Source of the DNA: Afipia sp.
Lineage (GTDB): Bacteria; Pseudomonadota; Alphaproteobacteria; Rhizobiales; Xanthobacteraceae
Assembly (NCBI GenBank): GCA_024707075.1
Contig: JANQAK010000001.1
Location: forward strand, 496,001 to 560,000
DNA: 64,000 bases
Direction of reading: 5' to 3'
A program made the translations under genes and the position numbers. This document shows, piece after piece, positions 1 through 9,264 of the stretch (its first letter is position 1; each line of letters starts with the position of its first letter). The notes under the pieces are model-generated. The model was given only the letters and a program-made list of their open reading frames with translations. It was not told the origin of the DNA and made no database searches.

Positions 1-384
1 TTGCGGAAACACCAAGGGCGCATGGCTCAAAGCCTCCGCCCCGCCCGCCAGGATCATGTCGGCCTTGCCGGCTTCGATGTAACGATAGGCCGTATCGATC
101 GACTGCATCCCCGAGCCGCAATTGATCTGCACGGTGAACGCCACCATGCGCTCGCCCATGCCGAGCCGCAGCGCCGCGACCCGCGCGGGATTCATTTCGT
201 CAGCGATAACGTTGACGCAACCGAGAATGACCTGATCGAACGCACTCGGCGCAAACGGCTGCCGCGCCAGCAGCGGCCGTCCGCATTGAACCGCGAGATC
301 GACCGGGGTAAACGGCCCCGGGCCCCCTTGTGCTTTCAGAAACGGCGTCCGCGCGCCGTCGACAATATAAACCGGACGCGCCAT
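1..384 (-). CDS. Acetyl-CoA acetyltransferase (thiolase), N-terminal part, runs off the window
   Basis: The first 128 codons of a thiolase, which condenses or cleaves acyl-CoA in beta-oxidation. The N-terminus reads MARPVYIVDGARTPF, the usual thiolase opening (VDGxRTPF). The nucleophile cysteine lies in the motif INCGSGMQS at about residue 89. The C-terminal half with the GHP and CxG motifs is outside the window. The ATG shares its A with the TGA of the upstream acyl-CoA dehydrogenase gene (TGATG), which implies translational coupling and a shared fatty-acid oxidation operon. Substrate chain length cannot be told from this part. Confidence 0.88.
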   Translation of the reverse strand, partial: MARPVYIVDGARTPFLKAQGGPGPFTPVDLAVQCGRPLLARQPFAPSAFDQVILGCVNVIADEMNPARVAALRLGMGERMVAFTVQINCGSGMQSIDTAYRYIEAGKADMILAGGAEALSHAPLVFPQ

Positions 385-2660
385 CAGCTTGCAGCCCGAT
401 CCGGCGAGGTTTGTTTGACATCAGGCTGCTTGCTGTCAGGCCGTTTCCGATAGATCGGCGACAGCGCCTCCGGTGCGAAGTCATCGACCTCGATCACCAG
501 AGCCACCGCCTCATGAGCGGCCGTGATCCTCTCGCCTTCTTCGGCGGTGATGACGCCCTTCTTCACCGCCTCGCTCCAGTCCCGAATGCGCGCGGCGCGC
601 ATCTTTTTCTCAATGGGTTCGTTTGCGGTGACCAGCAGGAATGCTCTTTCAAGACGCGCCAGCGGACCGTCATCCTGTGGATGGTAAAGTCCAGCGGTCA
701 GACGGTCGCGCACCGCGCCCGGTTCAAGGATCAGTTGCGCGCAGCGTTGCACCACCTTGTCCGACGGGCCGAGCGGATTGGCGCCGAGCGGCTGGATCAG
801 GAATTTCAGGATCACGCCGACAAAGCGGTTCGGCAGGTTAGCCATCACTTCCGCTAGGCGGTTCTCGATGGTGCGGATGCCATTCGCCATCACCCACTCA
901 AGTGCGGCAAAATCCGCCTCCTGACGGCCTTCGTCCTCCCAGCGCTTCAGCGCGGCCGAGAGCAGATAAAGTTCGGAGAGAATGTCGCCCAGCCGCGCCG
1001 ACAGCATTTCCTTGCGCTTCAGCGCGCCGCCCAGCGTCAGCAGCGCCATGTCGGAGCACAGTGCGAACGCCGCCGAGTAGCGCGAGAGCTGGCGATAGTA
1101 ACCGGTCGCCGCACCCGCATCCGGCGCAGGCGCGAATGCACCGCCGGTCCAGCTTCGGCCCCAGGCGCGGAACACGTTGCCGATCGCGTGGCCGACATGC
1201 TTCCAGAACGCAGTATCGAAATCGGCGAGGCCCTTCTTCTGGTCCGGCTCGCTGATCGCATTCATCTCCCGCAACAGATAGGGATGCGCCCGAACCGAGC
1301 CCTGCCCGAACACGATCAGGTTGCGGGTGAGGATGTTCGCGCCTTCCACCGTGATCGCCACCGGCACCGACCGATAGAGATTGCCCATGTAGTTCTGCGG
1401 GCCGTCGATCACGGCCTTGCCGCCGTGAATGTCCATCGCATCATCGACGACGATGCGCAGACGCTCGGTGGCATGCAGCTTCATGATTCCGGAAATCACC
1501 GCCGGGTGAATGCCCTGATTGAGCGCGCCGCAGGTCAGCCGCCGCGCGGCGTCGAGCTGGTAGGCGGTGCCGGCGATGCGCGCCAGCGGCTCCTCGATGC
1601 CCTCGAACTTCGCGATCGGCACATGGAACTGTTCGCGGATGCGCGCATAGGCGCCGGTGGCGCGTGCGCAATAGGCCGCGCCCGCCGACGACTGCGACGG
1701 CAGCGAAATGCCGCGGCCTGCCGCGAGCGCGGTCATCAGCATCTTCCAGCCCTGACCGATGCGCTCCTGCCCGCCGATGATAAAGTCCATCGGAATGAAA
1801 ACATCCTTGCCCCAGTTCGGGCCGTTCTGGAACACTTGCATCGCGGGCAGATGGCGATGGCCGATGGTGACGCCGGGCAGATCGGTTGGGATCAGCGCGA
1901 CCGTGATGCCGAGTTCGTCTTCACTGCCAATCAGGTGATCCGGATCGTAGGCCTTGAAGGCGAGACCGAGCAGCGTCGCCACCGGTCCGAGGGTGATGTA
2001 GCGCTTGTGCCAGTTCAGCCGGAGACCGAGGGTTTCCTTGCCGTTGAACGTGCCTTTGCAAATGATGCCGGTGTCGATCATCGACGCGGCATCGGAGCCC
2101 GCTTCAGGACTGGTCAGACCGAAGCACGGAATTTCGCGGCCCTCCGCAAGACCCGGCAACCACTTGTTGCGCTGTTCGTCGGTGCCGAAGTGCATCAGCA
2201 GTTCGCCCGGTCCGAGCGAGTTCGGCACCATCACCGTGACCGCCGCCGTCACCGAGCGCGACGAGATCTTCCGCACCACTTCGGAATGGGCGTAGGGCGA
2301 GAAGCCGAGACCGCCATAGTCCTTCGGAATGATCATGCCGAGGAACTTGTTGCGCTTGATGAAGTCCCACACCTCGGGCGGCAGGTCGCGCCACTCCCAG
2401 TTGACCTTCCACTCGTCGACCATCGCACAAAGCTGTTTGACCGGGCCGTTGAGAAACGCCGTCTCCTCGTCAGTCAGCTTGGCCGGTGCAAAGGCCAATA
2501 GCTTCGACCAGTCGGGATTGCCGGTGAACAGATCGGCGTCCCACCAGACGTCGCCAGCCTCGAGCGCCTCGCGCTCGGTATCGGACATCGGCGGCAGCGC
2601 CTTGTGCGCCCACGCATAGATCGGTCGGGTGATGAGGTCGCGGCGGAGGGAAAAGCTCAT
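384..2660 (-). CDS. fadE: Acyl-CoA dehydrogenase, large FadE type
   Basis: A 758-residue flavoprotein dehydrogenase for the first step of beta-oxidation. Its length fits the FadE class (about 760-815 aa) rather than the usual 380-aa class, with an N-terminal extension and a long C-terminal domain after residue 470. The dehydrogenase core is visible: a substrate/FAD region with LTSPEAGSDAASM near residue 185, and GGKAVIDGPQNYMGNLYR followed by ITVEGANILTRNL around 410-445. It is coupled to the thiolase downstream by a one-base stop/start overlap. About 270 bp without a gene lie upstream, presumably holding its promoter; I see no clear operator there. Confidence 0.9.
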   Translation of the reverse strand: MSFSLRRDLITRPIYAWAHKALPPMSDTEREALEAGDVWWDADLFTGNPDWSKLLAFAPAKLTDEETAFLNGPVKQLCAMVDEWKVNWEWRDLPPEVWDFIKRNKFLGMIIPKDYGGLGFSPYAHSEVVRKISSRSVTAAVTVMVPNSLGPGELLMHFGTDEQRNKWLPGLAEGREIPCFGLTSPEAGSDAASMIDTGIICKGTFNGKETLGLRLNWHKRYITLGPVATLLGLAFKAYDPDHLIGSEDELGITVALIPTDLPGVTIGHRHLPAMQVFQNGPNWGKDVFIPMDFIIGGQERIGQGWKMLMTALAAGRGISLPSQSSAGAAYCARATGAYARIREQFHVPIAKFEGIEEPLARIAGTAYQLDAARRLTCGALNQGIHPAVISGIMKLHATERLRIVVDDAMDIHGGKAVIDGPQNYMGNLYRSVPVAITVEGANILTRNLIVFGQGSVRAHPYLLREMNAISEPDQKKGLADFDTAFWKHVGHAIGNVFRAWGRSWTGGAFAPAPDAGAATGYYRQLSRYSAAFALCSDMALLTLGGALKRKEMLSARLGDILSELYLLSAALKRWEDEGRQEADFAALEWVMANGIRTIENRLAEVMANLPNRFVGVILKFLIQPLGANPLGPSDKVVQRCAQLILEPGAVRDRLTAGLYHPQDDGPLARLERAFLLVTANEPIEKKMRAARIRDWSEAVKKGVITAEEGERITAAHEAVALVIEVDDFAPEALSPIYRKRPDSKQPDVKQTSPDRAAS

Positions 2661-2932
2661 GGGAGGATCCTTTTGCCGAATTCACTTCATGGTTGGCATG
2701 GTCCGGTCCGAAACCGGCTTCCGCTTTCGGGACCACGCCGACGATCAACAGTACCACGGGCTTGAAATGCTAGCGGTTCGGGCTTGGAAAACAACTTCGG
2801 CATTGTCGCGCGTTTGACGAGAAAACCATTGAAAACAAAGACAATTCAATAATCTGGATCAAAACCTATTGTTCCCCGGCTACCCTCCTGAACGACCACA
2901 TCACACAGACTTGAGGCCAAATCCTCACGCGA

Positions 2933-3550
2933 TTACCGCGGGCGGACCATCTCGAACATCATCTCGGGCGTAACCTGCAAATAGTCGCCCATCCGCCCGG
3001 CGCGCAGGATCGGATAGGCCTCGGCGGTCTGGTAGACCCCGTCCCTGATCAAGCTCTTGTCGATATAGACCGCGACGACCTCGCCAAAGGTCACCCATGC
3101 GTCGGCCTTTTTGCCGTCCGCGCTTTGAAGCTGGATCATCTGGGTGAACTTGCATTCGAACGACACGAGGCTTTCACCGACCCGCGGCACGCCCACCTTG
3201 CGCGACGGCACCTTGGTCAATCCGGAAATAGTAAATTCATCCGTCTCGTGCGGCACGCTTGCCGACGTCATGTTCATCTGCTCGGCGACATGCTTGGTCA
3301 CCAGATTCCAGGTGAACTCCCCGGTTTCCTGAATGTTGGACACGGTGTCCTTCCAGCCGGTCGAGGAAAATCCGATGATCGGCGGCACGTAGCAGAAGGC
3401 GTTGAAAAAGCTGTAGGGCGCGAGGTTGACATGGCCCTTTGCGTCATGGGACGCGATCCAGCCGATCGGCCGGGGACCGACGATGGCATTGAACGGATCG
3501 TGCCTGAGGCCGTGGCCCTGGGACGGTTCGTAATAGTGGAAATCGCTCAT
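2933..3550 (-). CDS. Flavin reductase family protein
   Basis: A 205-residue protein of the flavin reductase-like, FMN-binding split-barrel family. Such proteins reduce or bind flavin, often as the small component of two-component monooxygenases. The family core is visible early: PFNAIVGPRPIGWIAS, then VNLAPYSFFNAFCYVPP and a GF-S-T-G segment at residues 18-70. The start overlaps the stop of the TetR gene by four bases (ATGA), so the two are co-translated at the end of the efflux operon. The partner oxygenase, if any, is not in the window, so the substrate is unknown. Confidence 0.85.
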   Translation of the reverse strand: MSDFHYYEPSQGHGLRHDPFNAIVGPRPIGWIASHDAKGHVNLAPYSFFNAFCYVPPIIGFSSTGWKDTVSNIQETGEFTWNLVTKHVAEQMNMTSASVPHETDEFTISGLTKVPSRKVGVPRVGESLVSFECKFTQMIQLQSADGKKADAWVTFGEVVAVYIDKSLIRDGVYQTAEAYPILRAGRMGDYLQVTPEMMFEMVRPR

Positions 3551-4185
3551 GAATGCCGTTTGTCCTCGCCGACTCCCGGTTTTCCGGGCGCGCTTAACGT
3601 AAGCGCTGCGAGGACAAAGTCTATCATTTGATCGAGGGTCGGCCCCGGCTTGTTGGTATGCTGCTCAATCAGTTGAGGGTGAAAGAACCGGATCATCCCG
3701 GTGCAGGTGCTTTTCGCGGCGAGTTCGATATCGGCCACCTTGAACACACCGGTCTTTACCCCTTCCGCGATAACAGCCGCGATGGCCACGGTAATGCGCT
3801 CGACATGGGCTTCACAAACATCCCAGCTTTCTTCCATAGCGATGGCAACCATCTCGTGGATCTTGGCATCGCCGACGAAGCGCTCGGCGTTCATCCGGCT
3901 GACGGTCGCCAGCAGCTCACGCATCCGCGCCACCGGATGGGTGGTTTTAGCCGCGATGGCTTCCGCCTCGGTCTCGACCTCATTCATCAGCCGACGGGCG
4001 ACGCCCTCATGAATCGCCTTCTTGGAATGGAAAAAACGATAGACGTTCGCAGGCGACATCTTCAGCGTCTTGGCGATGTCGGCGACCGTGGTCTTGAGAT
4101 AGCCGATCTCACGAAACAGCCGTTCCGCCGTCGTGAGAATACGGCATTTCATTTCAGTATCGGTATCGTCGTGAAGCAGTGCCAT
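3547..4185 (-). CDS. TetR/AcrR family transcriptional regulator
   Basis: A 212-residue repressor. Residues 12-60 form the TetR helix-turn-helix: ILTTAERLFREIGYLKTTV, then ADIAKTLKMSPANVYRFF. The C-terminal ligand domain is divergent, as usual. The gene lies 21 bp after the RND pump gene and overlaps the flavin reductase, so it appears to be part of the operon it is likely to control. The best candidate target is the 24-bp palindrome before the adaptor gene at 8517-8540, which would give negative autoregulation of the whole operon. The inducer is not known. Confidence 0.9.
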   Translation of the reverse strand: MALLHDDTDTEMKCRILTTAERLFREIGYLKTTVADIAKTLKMSPANVYRFFHSKKAIHEGVARRLMNEVETEAEAIAAKTTHPVARMRELLATVSRMNAERFVGDAKIHEMVAIAMEESWDVCEAHVERITVAIAAVIAEGVKTGVFKVADIELAAKSTCTGMIRFFHPQLIEQHTNKPGPTLDQMIDFVLAALTLSAPGKPGVGEDKRHS

Positions 4186-4206
4186 GTCTTTGGGACCAGA
4201 GGTTCT

Positions 4207-7200
4207 TTACTCGGCGGCATGAGCCAGCGGAGGCGCGCGCCGGATGTGATCCGGCTCCGCAGCCGCCGGACGTTCAGCCTCGCCCGGCCCGCGCTCATCC
4301 AGACTCTTTCTGAACCATAGCGCATAGAGACCCGGCAGGAACAGCAAGGTGAGGAATGTTGCAACGAACAATCCACCCATAATGGTGATGGCCATCGGCC
4401 CCCAGAAGGCCGAGCGCGACAGCGGAATCATCGCCAGAATCGCCGCCAGCGCGGTCAGGACCACCGGCCGGGCGCGGCGCACCGTAGCCTCGACGATGGC
4501 TTCGCGCCGGGTCAGACCGTGGGAGACGTCGGTTTCGATCTGATCGACCAGAATCACCGAATTGCGCATGATCATGCCGGCCAGCGCGATCAGGCCGAGC
4601 AAGGCCACGAAGCCGAACGGACTGTTGGCGACGTTGAGCCCGAGCGACGCGCCAATGATGCCAAGCGGAGCGGTCAGGAACACCAGCAGCAGCCGCGAGA
4701 AGCTCTGCAACTGGATCATCAGCAGCGTCAGCATGCCGATCACCATCAGCGGGAACAGCTTGTTGATCGACGCATTGCCCTTCTCGGATTCCTCGATCGC
4801 GCCGCCGATCTCGATACGATAGGCCGGCTGCAAGCTGTTGCGGATGCCCTGCAACTTCGGCCAGATTGCATTGGTGACGTCTGGCGCCTGCACGCCATCG
4901 ACGATGTCGGCGCGCACGGTGATTGCCATGTCGCGGTTGCGCCGCCACAGGATCGGCTCCTCGTGGGCATATTCGATCTTGGCGATCTGCGACAGCGGCA
5001 CGGCGACACCGCCGCGCGAATAGATCGTGAGATCGCCGACGCGGCCGAGATCAAGACGTTCGGACGGCACGGCGCGGGCGACCACGCCGACCTTCTCGAT
5101 GCCATCGCGCAGCGTCGTGACCTGCACGCCGGAAATCAGCATCGCCAATGATTGCGAGATGTCCTGCGGGGTGAGACCCAGCGCGCGGGCTCGGTCCTGA
5201 TCGACGGCGAGCTTGAGGTAGGGCGTCTGCTCGTTCCAGTCGAGATGCGGATCGACCGCGCGCTTCTCGGTGCGCATGACCTCGCGCACCTTGTAGGCGA
5301 TGTCGCGCACGGTCTTGGTGTCGGGGCCGATGACACGGAACTGCACCGGGAAGCCGACCGGCGGACCGAAATTGAAACGGTCCACACGGACGCGCGCTTC
5401 CGACAACGCGCCGTCCGCCACGGCCTTCTCGATCTTGGCCTTGACGCGCTCACGCGCCGCGACATCCTTCGACAGGATCACGGTTTCCGAGAACGACTCG
5501 TTCGGCAATTGCGGATTGAGTCCAAGCCAGAAACGCGGCGAGCCCTGCCCGACATAGGTCGTGTAGGTCACGATGTCCTTGTCGTCCTTGAGCAGCGCTT
5601 CCGCCTTCCTGACGCTCTCTTTCGTCACGTTGAAGGCGGAGCCTTCCGGCAGGCGCAACTGGAGGAACAGTTCGGGCCGCTCCGACAGCGGAAAGAACTG
5701 CTGCTGCACATGCCCGAAGCCAACGACCGCAACGACGAAGACGCCGACGGTCGCGAGCACCACTGTGCCGCGCCGGCGCCACACCACTCGATCACGCGGC
5801 GCAACCCGCGATACATCCGCGTCTCGTAGATCGCGTGCGGATCATGGTTGTGCTGACCCTTGGCGAAGTCCGGCAGCAGCTTGACGCCGATATAGGGCGT
5901 GAAGATCACCGCGACGAACCACGACGCCACCAGCGCAATCGCCACCACCCAGAAGATGCCGCCGGCATATTCACCGACGCCGGAATTCGCGAAGCCGATG
6001 GGCAGGAAACCCACGGCGGTGACCAGCGTGCCGGTCAGCATCGGGAAAGCGGTGGATTCCCAGGCGAAGGATGCGGCCTTCACGCGATCCCATCCCTGCT
6101 CCATCTTCACCACCATCATCTCGACCGCGATGATGGCGTCATCGACCAGAAGCCCGAGCGCGATGATGAGCGCGCCGAGCGTGATGCGATGCAGGTCCAT
6201 GCCCATCGCATTCATCACGATGAAGACGATCGCCAGCACCAGCGGCACCGACAGCGCCACCACGATGCCGGTGCGCCAGCCGAGCGCGAGGAAACTCACG
6301 AACAGCACGATGGCCAGCGCTTCGACGAACGAGTGAACGAACTCGCCCACCGCGTGCTCGACCACCTGCGGCTGATCGGCGATCTGGTCGATGGTGAAAC
6401 CCTGCGGCACGGCCTCCATGAACTGCGCGGTGGCTTTCTTGATGGCCTCGCCAAGCTCCAGAATGTTGGCGCCCTTCGCCATCACCACGCCGATGCCGAT
6501 GGCGGGCTTGCCTTCCTGACGCACCTGATAGTCCGGCGGATCGACGAAGCCGTGCGTCACAGTCGCGATGTCGCCGAGGCGAAACACGCGGCCATTGCCT
6601 TCAACCGGCGTTTCCGCCACCGCCTTGACGCTGTCATAGGCGCCGGTGACACGCAGCGGCACGCGCTGCGACGAGGTTTCCACCGTGCCGGCAGGCACCA
6701 CCGCGTTCTGTTTGGCGAGCGAATCGAACAGCGCCTGCGTGGTGATGCCGAGGGTCGCGAGTTTGGCGTGGGAGAACTCGACGAACACGCGCTCGTCCTG
6801 GGTGCCGTAGAGGTTGACCTTGGTCACGTCCGGCGTTTTCAGAAGATGCTGGCGCAGGCCCTCGGCCACTTTCTTGAGCTGGGCGTAGTCCGCGCCGTCG
6901 CCGGTCAGCATATAGAGAACGGAGTCCACGTCGCCGTATTCGTCGTTGATATTCGGCCCGATCAGATTCGGCGGCAGGTCGCTGCGGATGTCGCTGAGCT
7001 TCTTGCGCAACTGATAGAAAAGCTGCGGCACCTCCTTGGCGGGCGTGCTGTCCTTGAACGCAAGCTGCATCGCCGTGAACGAAGGTTTGGTGTAGGTCGT
7101 CACTTTGTCGAAATAAGGCAGTTCTTGCAGCTTCTTCTCGATCCGGTCGGCGACCTGCGCCTGCATTTCGGCAGCGGTCGCACCCGGCCAGATCGCATTG

Positions 7201-7349
7201 ATGATGACGACCTTGATGGTGAAGGACGGGTCCTCCGCGCGGCCAAGCCGCTCATAGGAGAAGAAGCCCGCGATGCCGAGCATCACGATGAAGAACAGGA
7301 TCAGCGTGGGATGCGCCACAGCCCATGCGGAGAGATTGAATCGCTTCAT
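4207..7349 (-). pseudogene. RND efflux pump permease, split by a frameshift
   Basis: An inner-membrane proton-driven pump of the RND superfamily that would work with the adaptor just upstream. The N-terminal half reads in one frame from 7349 (MKRFNLSAWAVAHPTLILFF, ERLGRAEDPSF, later ALGLLVDDAIIAVEMM). The C-terminal half reads in the next frame from about 5790 (FGHVQQQFFPLSERPELF, later LIALAGMIMRNSVILVD). The frame changes near 5775-5795, in the segment after RRVIEW. One added base restores a 1047-residue protein, the normal size for the family. A GTG at 5787 could start the second half, but it sits inside the conserved junction. Either a sequencing indel or a recent inactivating mutation; the flanking genes are intact. 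Confidence 0.85.
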
Positions 7350-7364
7350 CGGTCTCTCCCGAAA

Positions 7365-8474
7365 TCAGAATGACAGCGACGAGACGACCCTGACCTTCTG
7401 GGCCGGATCGAGCTTCTGCACGCCCAGCACGACCACGCTGGCGCCTTCCTCGACACCGCTGGTGATGAGAACATCGGCGGTCTCGTAGGCCTTTACCGTC
7501 ACTGGCTTCAGCGCGACGTCACCGGTCTTCGGATCGGCGACATAGAGCGACGGCCCATCACCCTGACTGAACAAAGCCGACAGCGGCAACCGTGCGACCC
7601 GTTCGGTGACGGGGTCGGCCAGCGTCAGCGTCGCGGTCATGCCAAGCGAGACCGCGTCGTCCGCGCCGGGCAGCGAGAATTTCGCCAGGTAAGTGCGTGT
7701 CGCGGGATCGGCCGCAGGCGCAATCTCGCGCAGCTTCGCGACATATTTCTTGCCCGGCTCCGACCACAACGTGACACTGGCTTCGCCAGTCTTGGCAAAG
7801 TTCACGAGCGTTTCCGGAATCGCAACCACCGCTTCCTTTTCCGCGGACCGTGCCACACGGATCGCGGTCTGGCCGGAGGCCACCACCTGCCCCGGCTCGA
7901 TCAGGGTCGCGGTGACAACGCCTCGCGTGTCGGCAAGGAGGTTGGCATAGGACAGGCTGTTTTTGGTCAGTTCGACCGAGCGCTCGGCGCGATTGAGGCG
8001 CGCGCGCGCCTCGTCAGCAGCCGCCTTTGTCTGATCGACTTGTGCCTGGGTGGACCAGCCACGGCCGCGCAGATCGTTGGCACGGCCTTCGGCGGCGCTG
8101 GCTTGCGCGAGGACGCCAGTCGCGGCGCTGAGTTCTGCTTCGGCCTGTTCGGCCTGCAATTTCAGATCGACCTCGTCGAGCGTCGCCAGCGGCTGGCCGA
8201 CATCGACGACCTGGCCGACCTCGACCAGACGCTTGGCGACCTTGCCGGGGACACGGAAGCCCATATCGGTTTCGACGCGGGGCCGGATGGTCCCGACGAA
8301 GCTCCGCTGGGGGGATTGGGATGCGTAATGCACCGTTGCAACCAGAACCGGCCGGCCCTTTTCGCTCTCCGCAGCTTGCTGCTTGCTGCAAGCGCCGAGC
8401 GCCAGCGCAGGCACGATCAGGGCGAGGACAACCAAGCCGTTCCGTTGATTGATGAATTTCTGAATACGGTGCAT
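7365..8474 (-). CDS. RND efflux periplasmic adaptor lipoprotein (HlyD/AcrA family)
   Basis: A 369-residue membrane-fusion protein linking the RND pump to an outer-membrane channel. The N-terminus is a lipoprotein signal with lipobox L-G-A-C at about residues 26-29. A split lipoyl-like domain follows (GFRVPGKVAKRLVEVGQVV, partner YANLLADTRGVVTATLIEPG), flanking a helical hairpin at about 100-165 and then beta-barrel domains. The ATG at 8474 is preceded by a good ribosome site (AAGGGAG). It is the first gene of the operon adaptor-pump-TetR-flavin reductase and lies 15 bp before the pump gene. No outer-membrane channel gene is in the window. Confidence 0.92.
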   Translation of the reverse strand: MHRIQKFINQRNGLVVLALIVPALALGACSKQQAAESEKGRPVLVATVHYASQSPQRSFVGTIRPRVETDMGFRVPGKVAKRLVEVGQVVDVGQPLATLDEVDLKLQAEQAEAELSAATGVLAQASAAEGRANDLRGRGWSTQAQVDQTKAAADEARARLNRAERSVELTKNSLSYANLLADTRGVVTATLIEPGQVVASGQTAIRVARSAEKEAVVAIPETLVNFAKTGEASVTLWSEPGKKYVAKLREIAPAADPATRTYLAKFSLPGADDAVSLGMTATLTLADPVTERVARLPLSALFSQGDGPSLYVADPKTGDVALKPVTVKAYETADVLITSGVEEGASVVVLGVQKLDPAQKVRVVSSLSF

Positions 8475-8516
8475 CGGACGCTCCCTTAGGATACGCCGAT
8501 CACCCTCTTACAACAA

Positions 8517-8540
8517 CTGACGATTGTCAATAATCGTCAG
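8517..8540. promoter_or_regulatory. Perfect inverted repeat, probable TetR operator before the RND operon
   Basis: CTGACGATT, six bases, then AATCGTCAG: perfect 9-bp arms, 43 bp upstream of the adaptor start. Read on the minus strand the centre contains TTGACA, a consensus -35 hexamer, so a bound dimer would block RNA polymerase. Size and symmetry fit TetR-family operators, and the only TetR gene nearby is the third gene of this operon. The assignment to that regulator is inference. Confidence 0.65.
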
Positions 8541-8623
8541 CAGTCAGAATGACGCACTGCAACCATTTGATCTGCAAGCGCGATTCGAACCCGCCTGCAT
8601 GACCACACGAAAGTGTGCTCCAC

Positions 8624-9142
8624 CTAGGTTTTAGTCTCCGCCGGGTCGCGGTGGATCGGGTCGGCCCACAGCACGGTCTGCGGCTTTTCGACCGGCTCGA
8701 TGTCGAGGTTGATCGCGACCGCCTCGCCGTCGCTACGCACCAGCACACATTCCAGCACCTCGTCGGGGCTCGCATTGATTTCCTGATGCGGCACGTAAGG
8801 CGGCACGAAGATAAAATCACCGGGACCGGCTTCGGCGGTGAACTGGAGATGTTCGCCCCAGCGCATGCGCGCCTTGCCGCGAACCACATAGATGACGCTT
8901 TCGAGATGGCCGTGATGATGCGCGCCGGTCTTGGCGTCAGGCCTGATCGTCACCGTGCCCGCCCAGAGCTTCTGCGCGCCGACGCGCGCGAAATTGATCG
9001 CCGCCTTGCGGTCCATTCCGGCGGTCGACGGCACGTTCGGATCGAGCTGATTGCCGGGAATGACGCGCACGCCATCGTGCTTCCAGCGCTCGTCGTCGTG
9101 CGCGTGGGAATGATCGTGCGGATGATGGTGGTCGTGCGACAT
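8624..9142 (-). CDS. Cupin-domain protein with His-rich N-terminus
   Basis: A 172-residue single-domain cupin. Residues 3-16 are almost all His and Asp (HDHHHPHDHSHAHDD), a likely metal-binding tail. The cupin core spans about 55-145. Motif 1 is GAHHHGHLESVIYVVRGK (ligands near His75, His77 and Glu81) and motif 2 is GDFIFVPPYVPHQEIN with the fourth His. Cupins of this kind bind Mn, Fe, Ni or Zn and include isomerases and dioxygenases; nothing here tells which. It seems to be a single gene, with 120 bp to the next gene upstream. Confidence 0.8.
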   Translation of the reverse strand: MSHDHHHPHDHSHAHDDERWKHDGVRVIPGNQLDPNVPSTAGMDRKAAINFARVGAQKLWAGTVTIRPDAKTGAHHHGHLESVIYVVRGKARMRWGEHLQFTAEAGPGDFIFVPPYVPHQEINASPDEVLECVLVRSDGEAVAINLDIEPVEKPQTVLWADPIHRDPAETKT

Positions 9143-9264
9143 GATTGTTCTCTTGTTGTTGGGGACGGGCTGACCTGATCGCAGCGCCGTGTTGAACCTA
9201 AGTCACCAGATATGGATTATGCGGTCAACGCCTACTGCGTCCCATCTGGGCTGCACCAGTGGCC

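Noticed and set aside
5835-7373. Long open frame (512 codons) on the plus strand across the RND pump gene
   Set aside because: It is the antisense shadow of a high-GC gene: low-complexity His/Arg/Asp-rich translation, no domain, while the minus strand encodes clear RND motifs.
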